The notes: generated from the letters alone by a model not told the origin. Shown: positions 10,429 through 20,407, counted from the first letter of the stretch. The stretch: 64,000 nt of DNA from Sphingorhabdus sp. EL138 (GCF_945882965.1 NZ_CAMCWY010000012.1:21599-85598); one strand, 5' to 3'. Translations and numbers: made by a program.

Positions 10429-11103
10429 ATGCATTTACATTTCAGTAACATCGACAATTGGATTTTTGATCTAGACCTGACCCTTTATGGGCCAGATGCG
10501 AATATTATGGCGCAAGTTCGGGACCGAATCGCGCTATATGTTGAACGGTTTTTCAACATCGATTCCGACGCTGCGCACCAAATTCGTCACGCTTATTGGA
10601 AGAAATATGGAACCACGCTGGGTGGATTGATGACCGAACATGCGGTCGACCCGCATGGCTATCTTGATTTCGTCCATGATGTTGACATGACCCTATTGCA
10701 GCCTGCCGCCGATTTGCGCGGCCAGATCGAAGCTTTACCGGGGCGCAAGTTGATTTTCACGAACGCAGATGCACCTTATGCGCAGCGGGTTCTGACCGCG
10801 CGCGGCCTTGATGGCGTGTTTGAGGATATATTCGACATTCACCGGATGCAGCATCTGCCAAAGCCTGCATCTGCGAGTTATGACAGGCTGTGTACAGAGC
10901 TACATATCGATCCGACCCGAGCCCTTTTTGTCGAGGATTCGGCCCATAATCTTGGTCCGGCCAAGGCCTTGGGCATGACAACTATTTGGGTGAACCACGA
11001 CATCGAAGCTGATAGCAGCGGTGCAGAAGCATTTATTGATCATGAGATTGCCGACGTAAGCGCATGGCTTTCCTCACTCCACGCCATTGAAAGAACGATA
11101 TGA
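10429..11103 (+). CDS. HAD-family pyrimidine 5'-nucleotidase-like phosphatase
   Basis: This 224-residue cytoplasmic HAD hydrolase has motif I as FDLDLTLYG (nucleophile Asp plus acid/base Asp), motif II as IFTNAD, the motif III lysine in [11 protein letters not shown] and motif IV as [17 protein letters not shown]. The FDLDxTLY start and overall layout match the SSM1/PynA-type pyrimidine 5'-nucleotidase subgroup. ATG 10429 is preferred to the open upstream start at 10405 because it leaves only nine residues before the motif strand. It overlaps dapD by ATGA, so the two are probably co-translated, although no common pathway is apparent. Confidence 0.9.
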   Translation: MHLHFSNIDNWIFDLDLTLYGPDANIMAQVRDRIALYVERFFNIDSDAAHQIRHAYWKKYGTTLGGLMTEHAVDPHGYLDFVHDVDMTLLQPAADLRGQIEALPGRKLIFTNADAPYAQRVLTARGLDGVFEDIFDIHRMQHLPKPASASYDRLCTELHIDPTRALFVEDSAHNLGPAKALGMTTIWVNHDIEADSSGAEAFIDHEIADVSAWLSSLHAIERTI

Positions 11104-11939
11104 CTGACCAACTTGCCACGATCATTGATGCTGCATGGGACGCACGCGACAGCATTTCCAGCGCTACCAAAGGCGAAGTGCGCGACGCGGTGCAGACCGC
11201 CTTAGCTGGCCTAGATGACGGGTCGCTCCGCGTGGCTGAGAAGCTGTCGGGCAGTTGGCAGGTCCACCAGTATTTGAAAAAAGCCGTGCTTTTGTCGTTC
11301 CGCCTGAATGACAATGTTTTGGTGGATGGTGGCGCGTCCGGTGCGCCTGCGTATGACAAGGTGCCTTCGAAATTCGGCGGTTGGGACGCCGACCGTTTCC
11401 GCAATGCTGGTTTCCGCGTCGTGCCCGGGGCCGTCGCCCGACATGGCAGCTATGTCGGCAAAAACGTCATCCTGATGCCTAGCTTTGTCAACATTGGCGC
11501 GCGCGTCGATGATGGGACGATGGTCGATACATGGGCCACCGTCGGCAGTTGCGCGCAAATCGGCAAGAATGTGCATTTGTCCGGTGGCGTTGGCATTGGC
11601 GGCGTTTTGGAACCACTTCAGGCTGGGCCAGTGATCATCGAAGACAATTGCTTCATTGGTGCGCGGTCGGAGGTTGTCGAAGGCGTGATCGTCGAAGAAG
11701 GTGCCGTACTGTCCATGGGCGTGTTCATCAGTTCAACTAGCAAGATTATCGATCGTACGACTGGCGAGATATTTGTTGGCCGGGTCCCCGCTTACTCGGT
11801 CGTGGTGCCAGGATCGATCCCCGGCAAGGCTCTGCCCGATGGCAGCCCCGGACCCAATTTGTCCTGTGCCGTCATCGTCAAACGCGTCGATGCGCAGACC
11901 CGTGCAAAGACCGCAATCAACGACCTGTTGAGGGATTAA
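11100..11939 (+). CDS. dapD: Tetrahydrodipicolinate N-succinyltransferase
   Basis: DapD transfers succinyl from succinyl-CoA to tetrahydrodipicolinate in the succinylase branch of lysine and diaminopimelate synthesis. The 279-residue protein has an N-terminal helical domain and a left-handed beta-helix of hexapeptide repeats, visible as [20 protein letters not shown] and [20 protein letters not shown]. The C-terminal segment VSGSIP-like [14 protein letters not shown] is also typical. It overlaps the upstream HAD gene by 4 bases and is followed by a 235-base gap. Confidence 0.96.
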   Translation: MTDQLATIIDAAWDARDSISSATKGEVRDAVQTALAGLDDGSLRVAEKLSGSWQVHQYLKKAVLLSFRLNDNVLVDGGASGAPAYDKVPSKFGGWDADRFRNAGFRVVPGAVARHGSYVGKNVILMPSFVNIGARVDDGTMVDTWATVGSCAQIGKNVHLSGGVGIGGVLEPLQAGPVIIEDNCFIGARSEVVEGVIVEEGAVLSMGVFISSTSKIIDRTTGEIFVGRVPAYSVVVPGSIPGKALPDGSPGPNLSCAVIVKRVDAQTRAKTAINDLLRD

Positions 11940-12064
11940 CTCGACGAGGCGAGTTTCTTGGGTAGCAATCGTCTTGCAATTCGGACTGAATCGCCGCATA
12001 GTGTTTTGGCGGACCGGGCCCCTCTGGCGCTTCGCTTCTTCGGAAGGAACGTGATGTCGGCCGC

Positions 12065-12142
12065 ATCGGATGTTTCCGGTGCTGTGGTCAGGCGGTCTTC
12101 AAACCCCCCGAAATACGCTTAGCCATGCCCGGAACATCCGAT
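12065..12142. repeat. Inverted repeat between dapD and the DUF465 gene
   Basis: Bases 12065-12079 and 12129-12142 are reverse complements apart from one deleted base (atcggatgtttccgg and ccggaacatccgat), separated by about 49 bases. The structure sits in the 235-base gap after dapD. It could be a palindromic repeat element or a folded leader of the following small gene; nothing else was recognised in the gap. Confidence 0.55.
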
Positions 12143-12174
12143 TGAACTTAAACTATGTTCAAAGAGGATGCGCT

Positions 12175-12369
12175 ATGACTTTTTCGTCATTTCGATTGAT
12201 GCAATATCACCAGAAGATTGACCGCGAATTGCGCGCCGAAATCAACCGGCGTTGGCCAGATATTTTTCGCGTTCAAAGGCTGAAACGGCTTAAACTGGCA
12301 ATCAAGGATCGTCTTGAAGGCCACGCCAAGGCATCGTTGCGGCGGCCATTGCGTCTTAATAAAATCTAA
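12175..12369 (+). CDS. Small DUF465 (YdcH)-like protein
   Basis: The 64-residue basic protein has a DxxIRxE...P+hR+x+LK+L+LAIKDRL pattern (DRELRAEINRR and LKRLKLAIKDRLE) that matches the small helical DUF465/YdcH family of alphaproteobacteria. The start is ATG 12175, preceded by AGAGG at a suitable distance; the frame is open further upstream, but that extension has no family similarity. Function is unknown. The C-terminal RRPLRLNKI tail beyond the family core is strongly basic. Confidence 0.7.
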   Translation: MTFSSFRLMQYHQKIDRELRAEINRRWPDIFRVQRLKRLKLAIKDRLEGHAKASLRRPLRLNKI

Positions 12370-12442
12370 AATTTGAAACTTAGCCACCACGCGAATTTTC
12401 GTCCGCATGGTGCATGGCATTACGTAAAACAGGGAATATTTC

Positions 12443-13432
12443 ATGGAATTTTTGACAATGGACTGGTTGGGGACACCCGTCTGGTTTTGGCTCGCTTTTC
12501 TCGGTCTTGTCGTCGCGTTGACAGCCTTTGACCTCGGCATCTTGCACAAGGAGGACAAGGAAATGGGCATCGCCGAAAGCCTGAGGCTGTCCGTTTTCTA
12601 TATCAGTATCGCGATGCTCTTCGGCCTATGGGTCTGGTTCCAAAAGGGCGCCGAGATGGGCATGCAATATTACACCGGCTTTTTCATCGAAAAGGCGCTG
12701 TCGATTGATAATGTCTTTGTCATCAGCCTGATTTTCACCTTCTTCGCAATTCCACGCAAGTACCAGTACCGGGCATTGCTATGGGGCATTATCGCCGTCA
12801 TCGTCTTGCGCGGCCTGATGATTGCCGCTGGCGCAGCCATTGTGCAGGAATATTATTGGACGCTGTATATCTTCGCGGCCTTCCTCATTGGAACTGGTAT
12901 CAAGATGCTGTTTTCTGGCGATCAGGAAATGGACGTCGCTAACAATCCGGTGGTCAAATATATCTCAACGCATATGCGCGTGACCAAAGAGCTTCATAAT
13001 GAGAAGTTCTTTGTAAACGTGCCCGACGACAAGACCGGCAAGATGGTGCGTGCAGCCACTCCCTTGTTCTTGGCGCTGGTGGTCATCAACCTTGCCGACT
13101 TGGTGTTTGCAGTCGACTCGGTTCCAGCAATCTTTGCGATCACGACCGATACCTTTATAGTCTACACGTCGAACATCATGGCGATCTTGGGCCTGCGTGC
13201 ATTGTATTTTGCGTTGGCAGCTATGGTCCATCGCTTTCACTATCTCAAATATGCGCTGGCGCTTGTTTTGGTCTTCATTGGTTCAAAGATCTTCGTGTCT
13301 GACTTCCTCATGGGCGGCAGCAAGTTCCCACCTGTCTTAAGCCTTGTCGTCACCTTCGCGCTTATCCTCGGCGGCATTCTGTTTTCCCTCTGGAAGACCA
13401 AAGATGACGGCCAATCACAGGTGCAGATTTGA
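12443..13432 (+). CDS. TerC/Alx-family integral membrane protein
   Basis: The 329-residue protein has eight or nine predicted membrane helices and the family's acidic motifs FDLGILHK (residues ~30-37), FFIEKALSIDNVFV (about 77-90) and INLADLVFAVDSVPAIFAI (about 213-231). TerC/Alx proteins act in metal (manganese) efflux or loading of exported metalloproteins, and some are linked to tellurite resistance. No other ter genes are near, so a housekeeping metal role is more likely. I looked for a yybP-ykoY manganese riboswitch in the 73-base leader and did not see one. Its stop directly abuts the stop of the convergent HNH gene. Confidence 0.93.
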   Translation: MEFLTMDWLGTPVWFWLAFLGLVVALTAFDLGILHKEDKEMGIAESLRLSVFYISIAMLFGLWVWFQKGAEMGMQYYTGFFIEKALSIDNVFVISLIFTFFAIPRKYQYRALLWGIIAVIVLRGLMIAAGAAIVQEYYWTLYIFAAFLIGTGIKMLFSGDQEMDVANNPVVKYISTHMRVTKELHNEKFFVNVPDDKTGKMVRAATPLFLALVVINLADLVFAVDSVPAIFAITTDTFIVYTSNIMAILGLRALYFALAAMVHRFHYLKYALALVLVFIGSKIFVSDFLMGGSKFPPVLSLVVTFALILGGILFSLWKTKDDGQSQVQI

Positions 13433-13753
13433 TTAACGCCGGTCTTTGGTCGGTGCGTTAAAGTCGGGCGGTTTGTTGGCTATCCAGTCGACAAACCGCC
13501 CGATTTCGTCATGCGCCAATAAAGCGTCGACAGTGGCGAAGCGCTTTTCAAGATCGCTGTTGGTGAAATTGGCATGGATGGTCCGGTGGCAGATCGGGTG
13601 CACCGGTTGCCGCTCTTTCCCGCCCCGGCTTTTCGGCACGGGATGATGCCATTCGGTCACATCACCCATTGGGCGCGCGCAGAGCCAGCAGCTTAATTCT
13701 GGCTCCGCCGAAACTTCGTCCGCTTCGTAATGATCGCGAATTTTGCGCGCCAT
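13433..13753 (-). CDS. HNH endonuclease
   Basis: This 106-residue protein has two zinc-knuckle cysteines in CWLCARP, the catalytic HH pair in EWHHPVPKSRGG and the C-terminal HNH part PICHRTIHANFTN. This is the short stand-alone HNH type common as a chromosomal gene in sphingomonads; its biological role is not established. An upstream open frame to 13981 adds no HNH-like sequence, so ATG 13753 is used. Convergent with terC with no base between the stops. Confidence 0.88.
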   Translation of the reverse strand: MARKIRDHYEADEVSAEPELSCWLCARPMGDVTEWHHPVPKSRGGKERQPVHPICHRTIHANFTNSDLEKRFATVDALLAHDEIGRFVDWIANKPPDFNAPTKDRR

Positions 13754-13787
13754 AATGGCTTTCCCTATACTCTGCTTGGCCAGCCGA

Positions 13788-15122
13788 TCAGTTTTTGCTT
13801 GGCCCAAGCAAATTGAGCACCGCAGCGGTCGTTGCCTCAATCCCCAGCCGTACAGATGGTTCCGGATCAATTTTGAACAAAGGTGAATGGTGGCCAGCCA
13901 CTGGCGATCCGCCATTCTTTGCTGCCGCGATCCATTCAGGCTTCGTCCCGCCAACCGCGAAATAATAGCCCGGAATGCCATGTTTCTGATCCACGAAGAA
14001 AGCGAAGTCTTCCGCGCCCATTGTCGTCTGACGGAATGGTGTCACCACATCCTTACCCAAGGCATCGGCAATAGCCCCGTTCAAGCGGCGGGCAAGCGCG
14101 CCATCATTTACCGTGACCGGCGTACTTTCCGTCACTGTAACAATCGGCAACCTGTCTGCGGGCAAGCCATGTGCCGCGCCAATGCCCTTGGCGACGCGTT
14201 CAACGGACGCAATGAGCTGGTCGCGCACCGCCTGACTGTTGGAACGCACCGTTACCTGCAAGTCTGCATATTCGGAGATGATGTTATGCTTTGTTCCGGC
14301 ATGGAAAGCGCCAACGGTAATCACGCCGGGGGCCAATGGTCCCTTTTCGCGGCTGATGATCGATTGAAGACCGACAACGATCTGCGAGGCAATATAGACC
14401 GGGTCGCGGCCCAAATGGGGCGCTGCGCCATGGGTAGCAATGCCGGGGACGCGAATATCAACGCTGTCCGCCGACGAATATTGAATACCTTCTGATGCCG
14501 AGATTTTACCGACCTCAAGCTCTGCAGCGACATGGAAGGCCAATGCATAATCCGGCTTTGGAAAACGGGTATAGAGCCCGTCTTCTATCATCGCCTTTGC
14601 GCCACCGACGCGTTCTTCGGCAGGCTGGACGATGAACAATACGGTCCCCTTCCAACGATCTTTCATCCTCGCCAACTGGCGCGCTGTGCCCACCAATGCG
14701 GTGATATGCACATCATGCCCGCAGGCATGCATTACAGGCATTTCAAGGCCATCGACCCCGACCTGTTTCACTGTGGACGCATTGGCAAGACCGGAGCGTT
14801 CTTGCACAGGCAAGCCATCCATGTCCGCGCGTACCAGAACGACTGGCCCATCACCGTTTTTCAACATGCCAACGACGCCGGTGCCGCCGACTTTCTCAGT
14901 GACAACCATGCCGGGTACGGCGCGCAGTTCCTGCGCCATACGCGCACCCGTCTTAAATTCGCGGAATGACAATTCGGGGTTGCGATGGAAATGGTCCCAC
15001 AGGCTCGCCAGCGAATTGTCATAATCCGCCTTAATCGAGTCTGCGTAATCTGGCTGCGCGGCTGCTGGCGTTACGACCAACGCGCTGGCCAACAATGCGC
15101 CCAAAATAGCTCTCTTAATCAT
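13788..15122 (-). CDS. Exported M20-family amidohydrolase (hippurate hydrolase-like)
   Basis: The 444-residue protein has a signal peptide (MIKRAILGALLASALVVTPAAAQ, cleavage likely after AAA) and the M20D fold. Metal and catalytic motifs include VRADMDGLPV, MHACGHDVHI and PAEERVGGA, with a dimerisation domain around 200-320 and the late metal ligand in TTMGAEDFAFF. It should hydrolyse N-acyl amino acids or similar amides in the periplasm. Its 3' neighbour is the HNH gene, 34 bases downstream on the same strand. Confidence 0.92.
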   Translation of the reverse strand: MIKRAILGALLASALVVTPAAAQPDYADSIKADYDNSLASLWDHFHRNPELSFREFKTGARMAQELRAVPGMVVTEKVGGTGVVGMLKNGDGPVVLVRADMDGLPVQERSGLANASTVKQVGVDGLEMPVMHACGHDVHITALVGTARQLARMKDRWKGTVLFIVQPAEERVGGAKAMIEDGLYTRFPKPDYALAFHVAAELEVGKISASEGIQYSSADSVDIRVPGIATHGAAPHLGRDPVYIASQIVVGLQSIISREKGPLAPGVITVGAFHAGTKHNIISEYADLQVTVRSNSQAVRDQLIASVERVAKGIGAAHGLPADRLPIVTVTESTPVTVNDGALARRLNGAIADALGKDVVTPFRQTTMGAEDFAFFVDQKHGIPGYYFAVGGTKPEWIAAAKNGGSPVAGHHSPLFKIDPEPSVRLGIEATTAAVLNLLGPSKN

Positions 15123-15171
15123 CTTACTTTCCCCTGTTATCCCAGTTTTTCGTTATCTGTCGTCCACGCTA

Positions 15172-16091
15172 TCATGGGCACCGATCAAAGCAATGCCCAA
15201 CGGTGGAAAATTCATCGACCATAGTTACGTAACGATAAAAGCCCTTGCGTTCTGCAGGGTTGATCCAAAAGCCAGCACGCAGCGAATACGCCTCCCCCAC
15301 ATGGCCGAACCAGCGATGGCCGGCCTTGTCGGTCAACCAATGCACGCCAAGACCATAAGCCATGAAATAGCCTTTATCATCATCGCCATTTTTGCCGTCA
15401 AAGGTCCAGACAGGACCAATCATCTGCGCAAAGCTTTTAGGCGACAATAAAGGTGCGCCATCGCGCAACAGCAATTGACCGATTTTTGCCAGATCGCCCG
15501 CCGAAATACGTAAGCCGCCCTGCGGGCTGAACGCCGACCCGTTGCCCCCTCCATCACCGCCGCAATCAACGGCGAATTGATATTGGCGTAAGAAAAATAC
15601 GTGCCCGGTACATGGTCCAGTTCCCATGCCTTTGGGTCGACAAGCACGGCCTCAAGACTGCCATCAAGCGGCACAATATAATCCACAGAGTCACGCAAAC
15701 CGCTTTGATGCGATAACAACGCGCGCAAGGTAATCGGTGTATCCGGAAAGGCCGGATTGCGCACCCGCCAACCCAGATAGTCATTCACGTCGCGGTCGAG
15801 ATCAAGCTTGCCTTGCTCCAGGAGTCGCATCACGCCAATGGCGAGGACCAGTTTTGAAATAGACGCGACCCGCGCCGGATCATCTATGGTCACGGCCCGC
15901 CCCGCAATGCCGGCATCGCCTTCGACTATCGTGGGGTTGATGCTGTCCGATGTGAAATCGACTTTAACCACTGCAGGCCGGATATTGGCTTGGCCAGACA
16001 GCGTTTCCGCCCAGCCGGTCGTTGCGCATCCCGAAGCCATCACTGCCGCAAACGTTGCGCAGACCAACCTTAAGCGGCGCAGATGCATCAT
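15172..16091 (-). pseudogene. Broken serine beta-lactamase-family hydrolase
   Basis: Two overlapping frames together describe one class C/serine hydrolase. The 5' frame (16091 down to ~15560) has a lipoprotein-like signal (VMASGC), the SxxK motif in ASISKLVLA and the YxN motif in FSYANINSP. The 3' frame (about 15560 to 15172) continues with GSAFSPQGGLRISAGDLAKIG and an HVGEAYSL motif in the KTG position. At the junction (about 15540-15570) both an internal piece of the family sequence, roughly 80-100 residues by comparison with typical members, and the frame are lost. I read this as a deletion with frameshift. The first gene overlaps the DUF3617 gene by ATGA. A truncated product could still be made but would lack the HxG/KTG element. 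Confidence 0.8.
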
Positions 16092-16645
16092 GACGCGGGG
16101 CAGGCACCCATATATTTGCCCCTTGCCTGGCCCTGCATGGTGACTTTTCCGACCATAGGCAGGCGGACATTTAATGTGCTGTCATAATTGAATTCAGTTT
16201 CGCCCATGACGCCGGCAAGTTCCATGTCCACGCTGCCCATGCTATCCATGGCGCAAGACAATTTCATGCGCACATTTTGTCCGGAAACATCAAATGCCCT
16301 GTAAATGCATTTTTCAGCGCCATCGCCGCCAAAGAAATCCGCACCAGGCTTTTTCGCGTCGGCATCGGTCAAGCAACTTTGGCTGGAGGCGCTTTTCGCC
16401 AGTTCGTCCATGATCTGCTGCTTTTCTGCTTTACCCAGCGTCGGAACATCGATGTCCGCAAAAATGAAATTGGTTTCCCAAAGCCCGGCCTTCATCGGAA
16501 TGAACGCATCATAGTCCATTTCGGCCGCGCGCTCTTGGCTGTCGATGATGCCGTTGCCGTCTTTATCCGCGCTGTTGTCGGCGCAAGATGCCAACACCAG
16601 CAGGGCCATTGCGGGCAACACCGCCTGTGTCATAACCATTTTCAT
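16088..16645 (-). CDS. DUF3617 lipoprotein
   Basis: The 185-residue protein has a lipobox (LLVLASC) followed by a short calcium-loop-like segment (DKDGNGIIDSQE) and a DUF3617 domain from MKAGLWETNF to the end. The domain has its paired cysteines (QSCLTDADAKK, EKCIYRAF, LSCAMDSMG, GACPAS). DUF3617 proteins are periplasmic and of unknown function. Its start overlaps the stop of a 26-codon frame upstream, and its stop overlaps the start of the broken hydrolase gene. Confidence 0.85.
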   Translation of the reverse strand: MKMVMTQAVLPAMALLVLASCADNSADKDGNGIIDSQERAAEMDYDAFIPMKAGLWETNFIFADIDVPTLGKAEKQQIMDELAKSASSQSCLTDADAKKPGADFFGGDGAEKCIYRAFDVSGQNVRMKLSCAMDSMGSVDMELAGVMGETEFNYDSTLNVRLPMVGKVTMQGQARGKYMGACPAS

Positions 16646-16722
16646 GCGGGGCAGTCTCCGACGCGTTTTCCTTCGATCTTGCCGGTCATCTTGACTGCGC
16701 TCATCAGGAAGAATTTATGCAT
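16642..16722 (-). pseudogene. Remnant (C-terminal 26 codons) of a second DUF3617-type gene
   Basis: A 26-codon frame (MHKFFLMSAVKMTGKIEGKR followed by VGDCPA) ends in TGA overlapping the ATG of the DUF3617 gene. Its last residues, 'K-x-x-G-K-x-x-G-K-R-x-G-D-C-P', parallel the end of the downstream protein (TMQGQARGKYMGACP). That looks like the tail of a duplicated paralogue whose 5' part has been lost. It may still act as a short leader coupled to the downstream gene. Confidence 0.5.
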
Positions 16723-17038
16723 TAAACTACCCTCTCGTCTATCCCTATCAGATTAGTGTCGCCGACTGCTTGAAAAGGCAACAGCGATTAAAAATGCCGT
16801 TGAAAAGTCATACTAGGTCACAGGTTCATACATATCGCCTAAAACGTTCGCTTTCGCCGCGAATACCGCCAAGATAAACCTCCGTTGCGTCTGTATTGAT
16901 CGCACCGCCATTACGTTCCTTATTCCTGGCGAAAGATAAAACAAATATCTGCCGTATAGGAAAGTAAATTTGGGGCGTCGGGCCGCATTCCTGGGCACGC
17001 CTCTTGCCCTTGCTGCGTGCAAAGCACATATAGCGAAC
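16723..17038. other. Intergenic region upstream of uvrB
   Basis: This 316-base stretch separates the divergently oriented DUF3617 operon and uvrB and should hold both promoters. Minus-strand open frames cross it (down to 16813 and 16826), but they have no recognisable family features. I looked for the alphaproteobacterial LexA box (GTTC-N7-GTTC) and did not find a clear one. Confidence 0.5.
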
Positions 17039-19225
17039 ATGTCAGAGCTCATCATCCGCCGTGGGCTGGAAGAACCGGATACGGTTGGCACCTTCACCCC
17101 GCACCGCCCGGAACGCCCGTCCAAGTTGGAGGGGGGCAGGCCGTTTAGGATCGTGTCGGATTATGCGCCGGCAGGAGACCAGCCGACCGCCATTCGCGAA
17201 CTTGTTGATACGGCACTGACGGGGGAAAAGAATCAGGTTCTATTGGGCGTCACCGGATCGGGTAAGACCTATACCGTAGCGCAAGTCATTGAAAAATTGC
17301 AGCGTCCGGCGCTTATCCTTGCGCCAAACAAGATATTGGCGGCGCAGCTTTATGGCGAATTTAAAAGCTTCTTCCCCGACAATGCGGTGGAATATTTCGT
17401 CTCTTATTATGACTATTATCAGCCTGAGGCCTATGTGCCGCGTAGCGACACCTATATCGAAAAGGAATCGAGCGTAAACGAGGCGATTGACCGGATGCGC
17501 CATTCGGCGACTCGGTCTTTGCTGGAACGCGACGACGTGATCATTGTCGCATCGGTGTCGTGCATTTACGGCATCGGCTCTGTCGAAACATATTCTGCGA
17601 TGATTTTCGACCTGAAAAAAGGCGAAAGCGTGGATCAGCGTGAATTGATCCGCAAGCTTGTTGCGCTTCAATATAAGCGCAACGACATGGCCTTTGCCCG
17701 TGGTAATTTCCGCGTGCGCGGCGACAATCTCGAAATATTCCCATCGCATTATGAAGATACCGCGTGGCGCGTCAGTTTCTTTGGCGACGAGATTGAGGAA
17801 ATTTCCGAATTCGACCCGCTGACGGGCCATACCGGCGCGAAGTTGAACAGCGTGCGCGTCTACGCCAACAGCCATTATGTCACCCCCGGTCCAACGATGA
17901 AGCAGGCCAGCGAAGCGATCCGCTTTGAGCTGACTGAGCGGTTGAAGGAGCTTGTTTCCGAAGGCAAATTGCTTGAGGCGCAGCGGTTAGAGGAGCGGAC
18001 CAATTTCGATCTTGAGATGATTGCCGCGACGGGGTCTTGCGCTGGCATCGAAAATTATTCGCGCTTTCTAACCGGCCGCTTGCCGGGTGAGCCGCCACCG
18101 ACCTTGTTTGAATATCTGCCCGACAATGCGCTTTTGTTCGTTGACGAAAGCCACCAGACGGTTCCGCAAATCGGCGCAATGGCCAAGGGCGACCATCGGC
18201 GCAAGCTGACATTGGCCGAATATGGTTTCCGCCTGCCGTCTTGCATCGACAACCGCCCACTGCGTTTCAACGAATGGGACATTATGCGCCCGCAAACCGT
18301 GTGCGTTTCGGCAACGCCGGGCGGGTGGGAAATGGAGCAATCTGGCGGCGTATTTGCCGAACAGATCATTCGTCCAACTGGACTTATTGACCCACCGGTC
18401 GAGATCAAACCCGTCGAAGACCAAGTGCAGGATTGCATAAACGAATGCCGCAAAACGGCAGAGGCGGGCTTCCGCACGTTGGTCACCACACTGACCAAGC
18501 GGATGGCGGAGGACCTGACCGAGTTCATGCATGAGGCCGGGCTGCGCGTGCGATATATGCACAGCGACGTTGAGACTTTGGAGCGCATTGAACTGATCCG
18601 TGATCTGCGGCGCGGCGTCTATGACGTGCTGGTGGGCATCAACTTGCTGCGGGAAGGTCTCGATATTCCCGAATGCGCGCTAGTCGCGATATTGGATGCC
18701 GACAAAGAAGGTTTCCTGCGCAGCGAAACATCATTAATCCAGACCATCGGCCGCGCGGCGCGCAATGTCGAAGGCCGCGTCATTCTATATGCCGACCGTA
18801 TGACCGGCAGCATGGAGCTCGCCATCCGCGAAACCGACCGCCGCCGTGAAAAGCAGCATGCGTACAATATCGAACATGGGATCACCCCAGCCACGATCAA
18901 GCGCGACATTCATGATATCGTTGCCGACACCGCCAGCCGCGATTCGATGCTTGTCGAGATAGACGCCGATGGTGCTAACAACCTCGTCGGGCATAATTTA
19001 CGGGCCTATATTGATGATCTGGAAAAGAAGATGCGTACTGCTGCCGCCGATCTGGAGTTCGAAGAGGCTGGCCGCCTGCGCGACGAAATCCGGTCGCTGG
19101 AGGCAAGCGAACTTGGCCTGCCGCACCCGCAGCATGTTGCTGCCCCCAAGGGCCGCGCCACCGAAGGCCAGCCTGGCACACGCAAAATGCGTTATGGCAA
19201 AACGCAGCGCAAGTTCGGAAAATAA
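17039..19225 (+). CDS. uvrB: Excinuclease ABC subunit B
   Basis: UvrB is the damage-verification helicase of nucleotide excision repair. The 728-residue protein has Walker A ([10 protein letters not shown]), the beta-hairpin region [12 protein letters not shown], helicase motifs including [15 protein letters not shown] and QTIGRAARN, and a C-terminal UVR domain ([20 protein letters not shown]) that contacts UvrC. ATG 17039 gives the expected start [10 protein letters not shown]; the frame is open upstream, but that part is not conserved. Downstream, the convergent permease gene ends 4 bases after the stop. Confidence 0.97.
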   Translation: MSELIIRRGLEEPDTVGTFTPHRPERPSKLEGGRPFRIVSDYAPAGDQPTAIRELVDTALTGEKNQVLLGVTGSGKTYTVAQVIEKLQRPALILAPNKILAAQLYGEFKSFFPDNAVEYFVSYYDYYQPEAYVPRSDTYIEKESSVNEAIDRMRHSATRSLLERDDVIIVASVSCIYGIGSVETYSAMIFDLKKGESVDQRELIRKLVALQYKRNDMAFARGNFRVRGDNLEIFPSHYEDTAWRVSFFGDEIEEISEFDPLTGHTGAKLNSVRVYANSHYVTPGPTMKQASEAIRFELTERLKELVSEGKLLEAQRLEERTNFDLEMIAATGSCAGIENYSRFLTGRLPGEPPPTLFEYLPDNALLFVDESHQTVPQIGAMAKGDHRRKLTLAEYGFRLPSCIDNRPLRFNEWDIMRPQTVCVSATPGGWEMEQSGGVFAEQIIRPTGLIDPPVEIKPVEDQVQDCINECRKTAEAGFRTLVTTLTKRMAEDLTEFMHEAGLRVRYMHSDVETLERIELIRDLRRGVYDVLVGINLLREGLDIPECALVAILDADKEGFLRSETSLIQTIGRAARNVEGRVILYADRMTGSMELAIRETDRRREKQHAYNIEHGITPATIKRDIHDIVADTASRDSMLVEIDADGANNLVGHNLRAYIDDLEKKMRTAAADLEFEEAGRLRDEIRSLEASELGLPHPQHVAAPKGRATEGQPGTRKMRYGKTQRKFGK

Positions 19226-19228
19226 ACC

Positions 19229-19942
19229 TTAACTTAATAACCGCAGGGCAGCTGAAAGCCCCGCAAGGCCAAGAACGCCAGCGACAAAACTGCGCCACAA
19301 GGTCGGCGGCACCCTGCCAAAGGATTTGGCGCCAAGCCAGTTGCCCGCAAGCACCGACGGGAACAGCAAAAGCGACAGCCACAATAAACGCGCGTTCGCA
19401 AGTCCAAGGAGAAAAGCGGATATCGTGCCCGCAATCGCGGTGGCGAAAAACACCAGCATCATGGATGCCCGCGCTTCCTTAGGCGGAATAGGCTGGCGCA
19501 GATAAAAGGGCACGACGGGCGGCCCCGGCATCGCGGCAAAACCGGTCAATATGCCTGAGGCGGTTCCCGTAAGCGCCGTCTCCTTTGGCCCGGGACGAAC
19601 AGCGCCACGTTGCGGCAATAAAACAAGCACAAACGCCCCAATCGCGATCGCGGCGATCATCAACCGCGCAACATCTGGGCTGGTGTTCATCAACAGCCAT
19701 ATCCCTAGCGGCGTTGCCAACATTGCAAAAGCAGCAATCCTAAACGCACTTTGCCGGTGGGCGTCGGCGTAAATGACTTTAAAGCCAACAGGCCCAATCA
19801 GCACCTGAAGCAATATGGCGATAACCACCGCTTCACCCGGCTTAACAATCAACCCGAACAGGGGCACAAGAATGATTGCCATGCCAAAGCCCGTCAGCCC
19901 ACGAATATATGCCGCACCCAAGGTCATTGCCGCCAATAGCAA
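19229..19942 (-). CDS. TauE/SafE-family permease
   Basis: This approximately 237-residue protein has seven or eight membrane helices and the family's first-helix motif RGLTGFGMAIILVP, followed by a second half with GFAAMPGPPVVPFYL. TauE/SafE proteins export sulfite, sulfonates or other small organic anions. The start is uncertain: no ATG or GTG is available, so a TTG at 19942 is used, and the conserved N-terminal helix may begin a few codons upstream at a non-standard codon. It lies 38 bases after the DUF305 gene on the same strand and may belong to the thrS transcript. Confidence 0.85.
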   Translation of the reverse strand: MLLAAMTLGAAYIRGLTGFGMAIILVPLFGLIVKPGEAVVIAILLQVLIGPVGFKVIYADAHRQSAFRIAAFAMLATPLGIWLLMNTSPDVARLMIAAIAIGAFVLVLLPQRGAVRPGPKETALTGTASGILTGFAAMPGPPVVPFYLRQPIPPKEARASMMLVFFATAIAGTISAFLLGLANARLLWLSLLLFPSVLAGNWLGAKSFGRVPPTLWRSFVAGVLGLAGLSAALRLLS

Positions 19943-19980
19943 TAACTGCGCGGTCGCGATTCCAGTCAGGTCTTGAATGT

Positions 19981-20397
19981 TCAGTGTCCCATCGCGGCAT
20001 GGTCAGCCGCGGTCAGCGGCTTTTCCGCAGCCGCGCCCTTTTTGTCGAGCCACGCCTGCATGTCCTTCATCTCGGCTTCTTGCGCCGCGATGACCTTTTG
20101 CGCAAGCGCGCGCACTTCGGGGTCCTTGCCATGCGCCAGCGCAACCTTCGCCATGTCAACCGCACCCATATGGTGGGGGATCATGCCCTGCATAAACGCA
20201 ACATCGGCGTCGGCATTGATATTGCCCATACCGGAATGCATCTTGTCATTGGCCGCAGCATAGGCCTTTTGCGCGACATTGTAGCTGGCGTTCGGATCTG
20301 CTGTTGAACCTAGGGTTTCGGCGTTTTCGTCCGCCGCAGGTTGCTGGCAAGCTGCCAATAAAAATACGGCAGCAAGCGTCAATGACAGTGTTTTCAT
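19981..20397 (-). CDS. DUF305 lipoprotein
   Basis: The 138-residue protein has a lipobox (LLAAC, Cys near residue 16) and one DUF305 domain with the characteristic MIPHHMGAVDMAKVAL motif (two adjacent His), which is thought to bind metal; function is unproven. It starts at ATG 20397 with a strong AAGGAGAT ribosome site, 10 bases after the thrS stop, so it is probably co-transcribed with thrS. The C-terminal tail is Ala-rich and ends in AAMGH. Confidence 0.9.
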   Translation of the reverse strand: MKTLSLTLAAVFLLAACQQPAADENAETLGSTADPNASYNVAQKAYAAANDKMHSGMGNINADADVAFMQGMIPHHMGAVDMAKVALAHGKDPEVRALAQKVIAAQEAEMKDMQAWLDKKGAAAEKPLTAADHAAMGH

Positions 20398-20407
20398 CGC
20401 TATCTCC

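Noticed and set aside
12370..12442. Possible manganese riboswitch (yybP-ykoY) before terC
   Set aside because: The leader is too short and the conserved core was not found.
16813..17124. Minus-strand frames upstream of uvrB
   Set aside because: No conserved domain, signal peptide or ribosome site; they overlap the uvrB start and promoter region.
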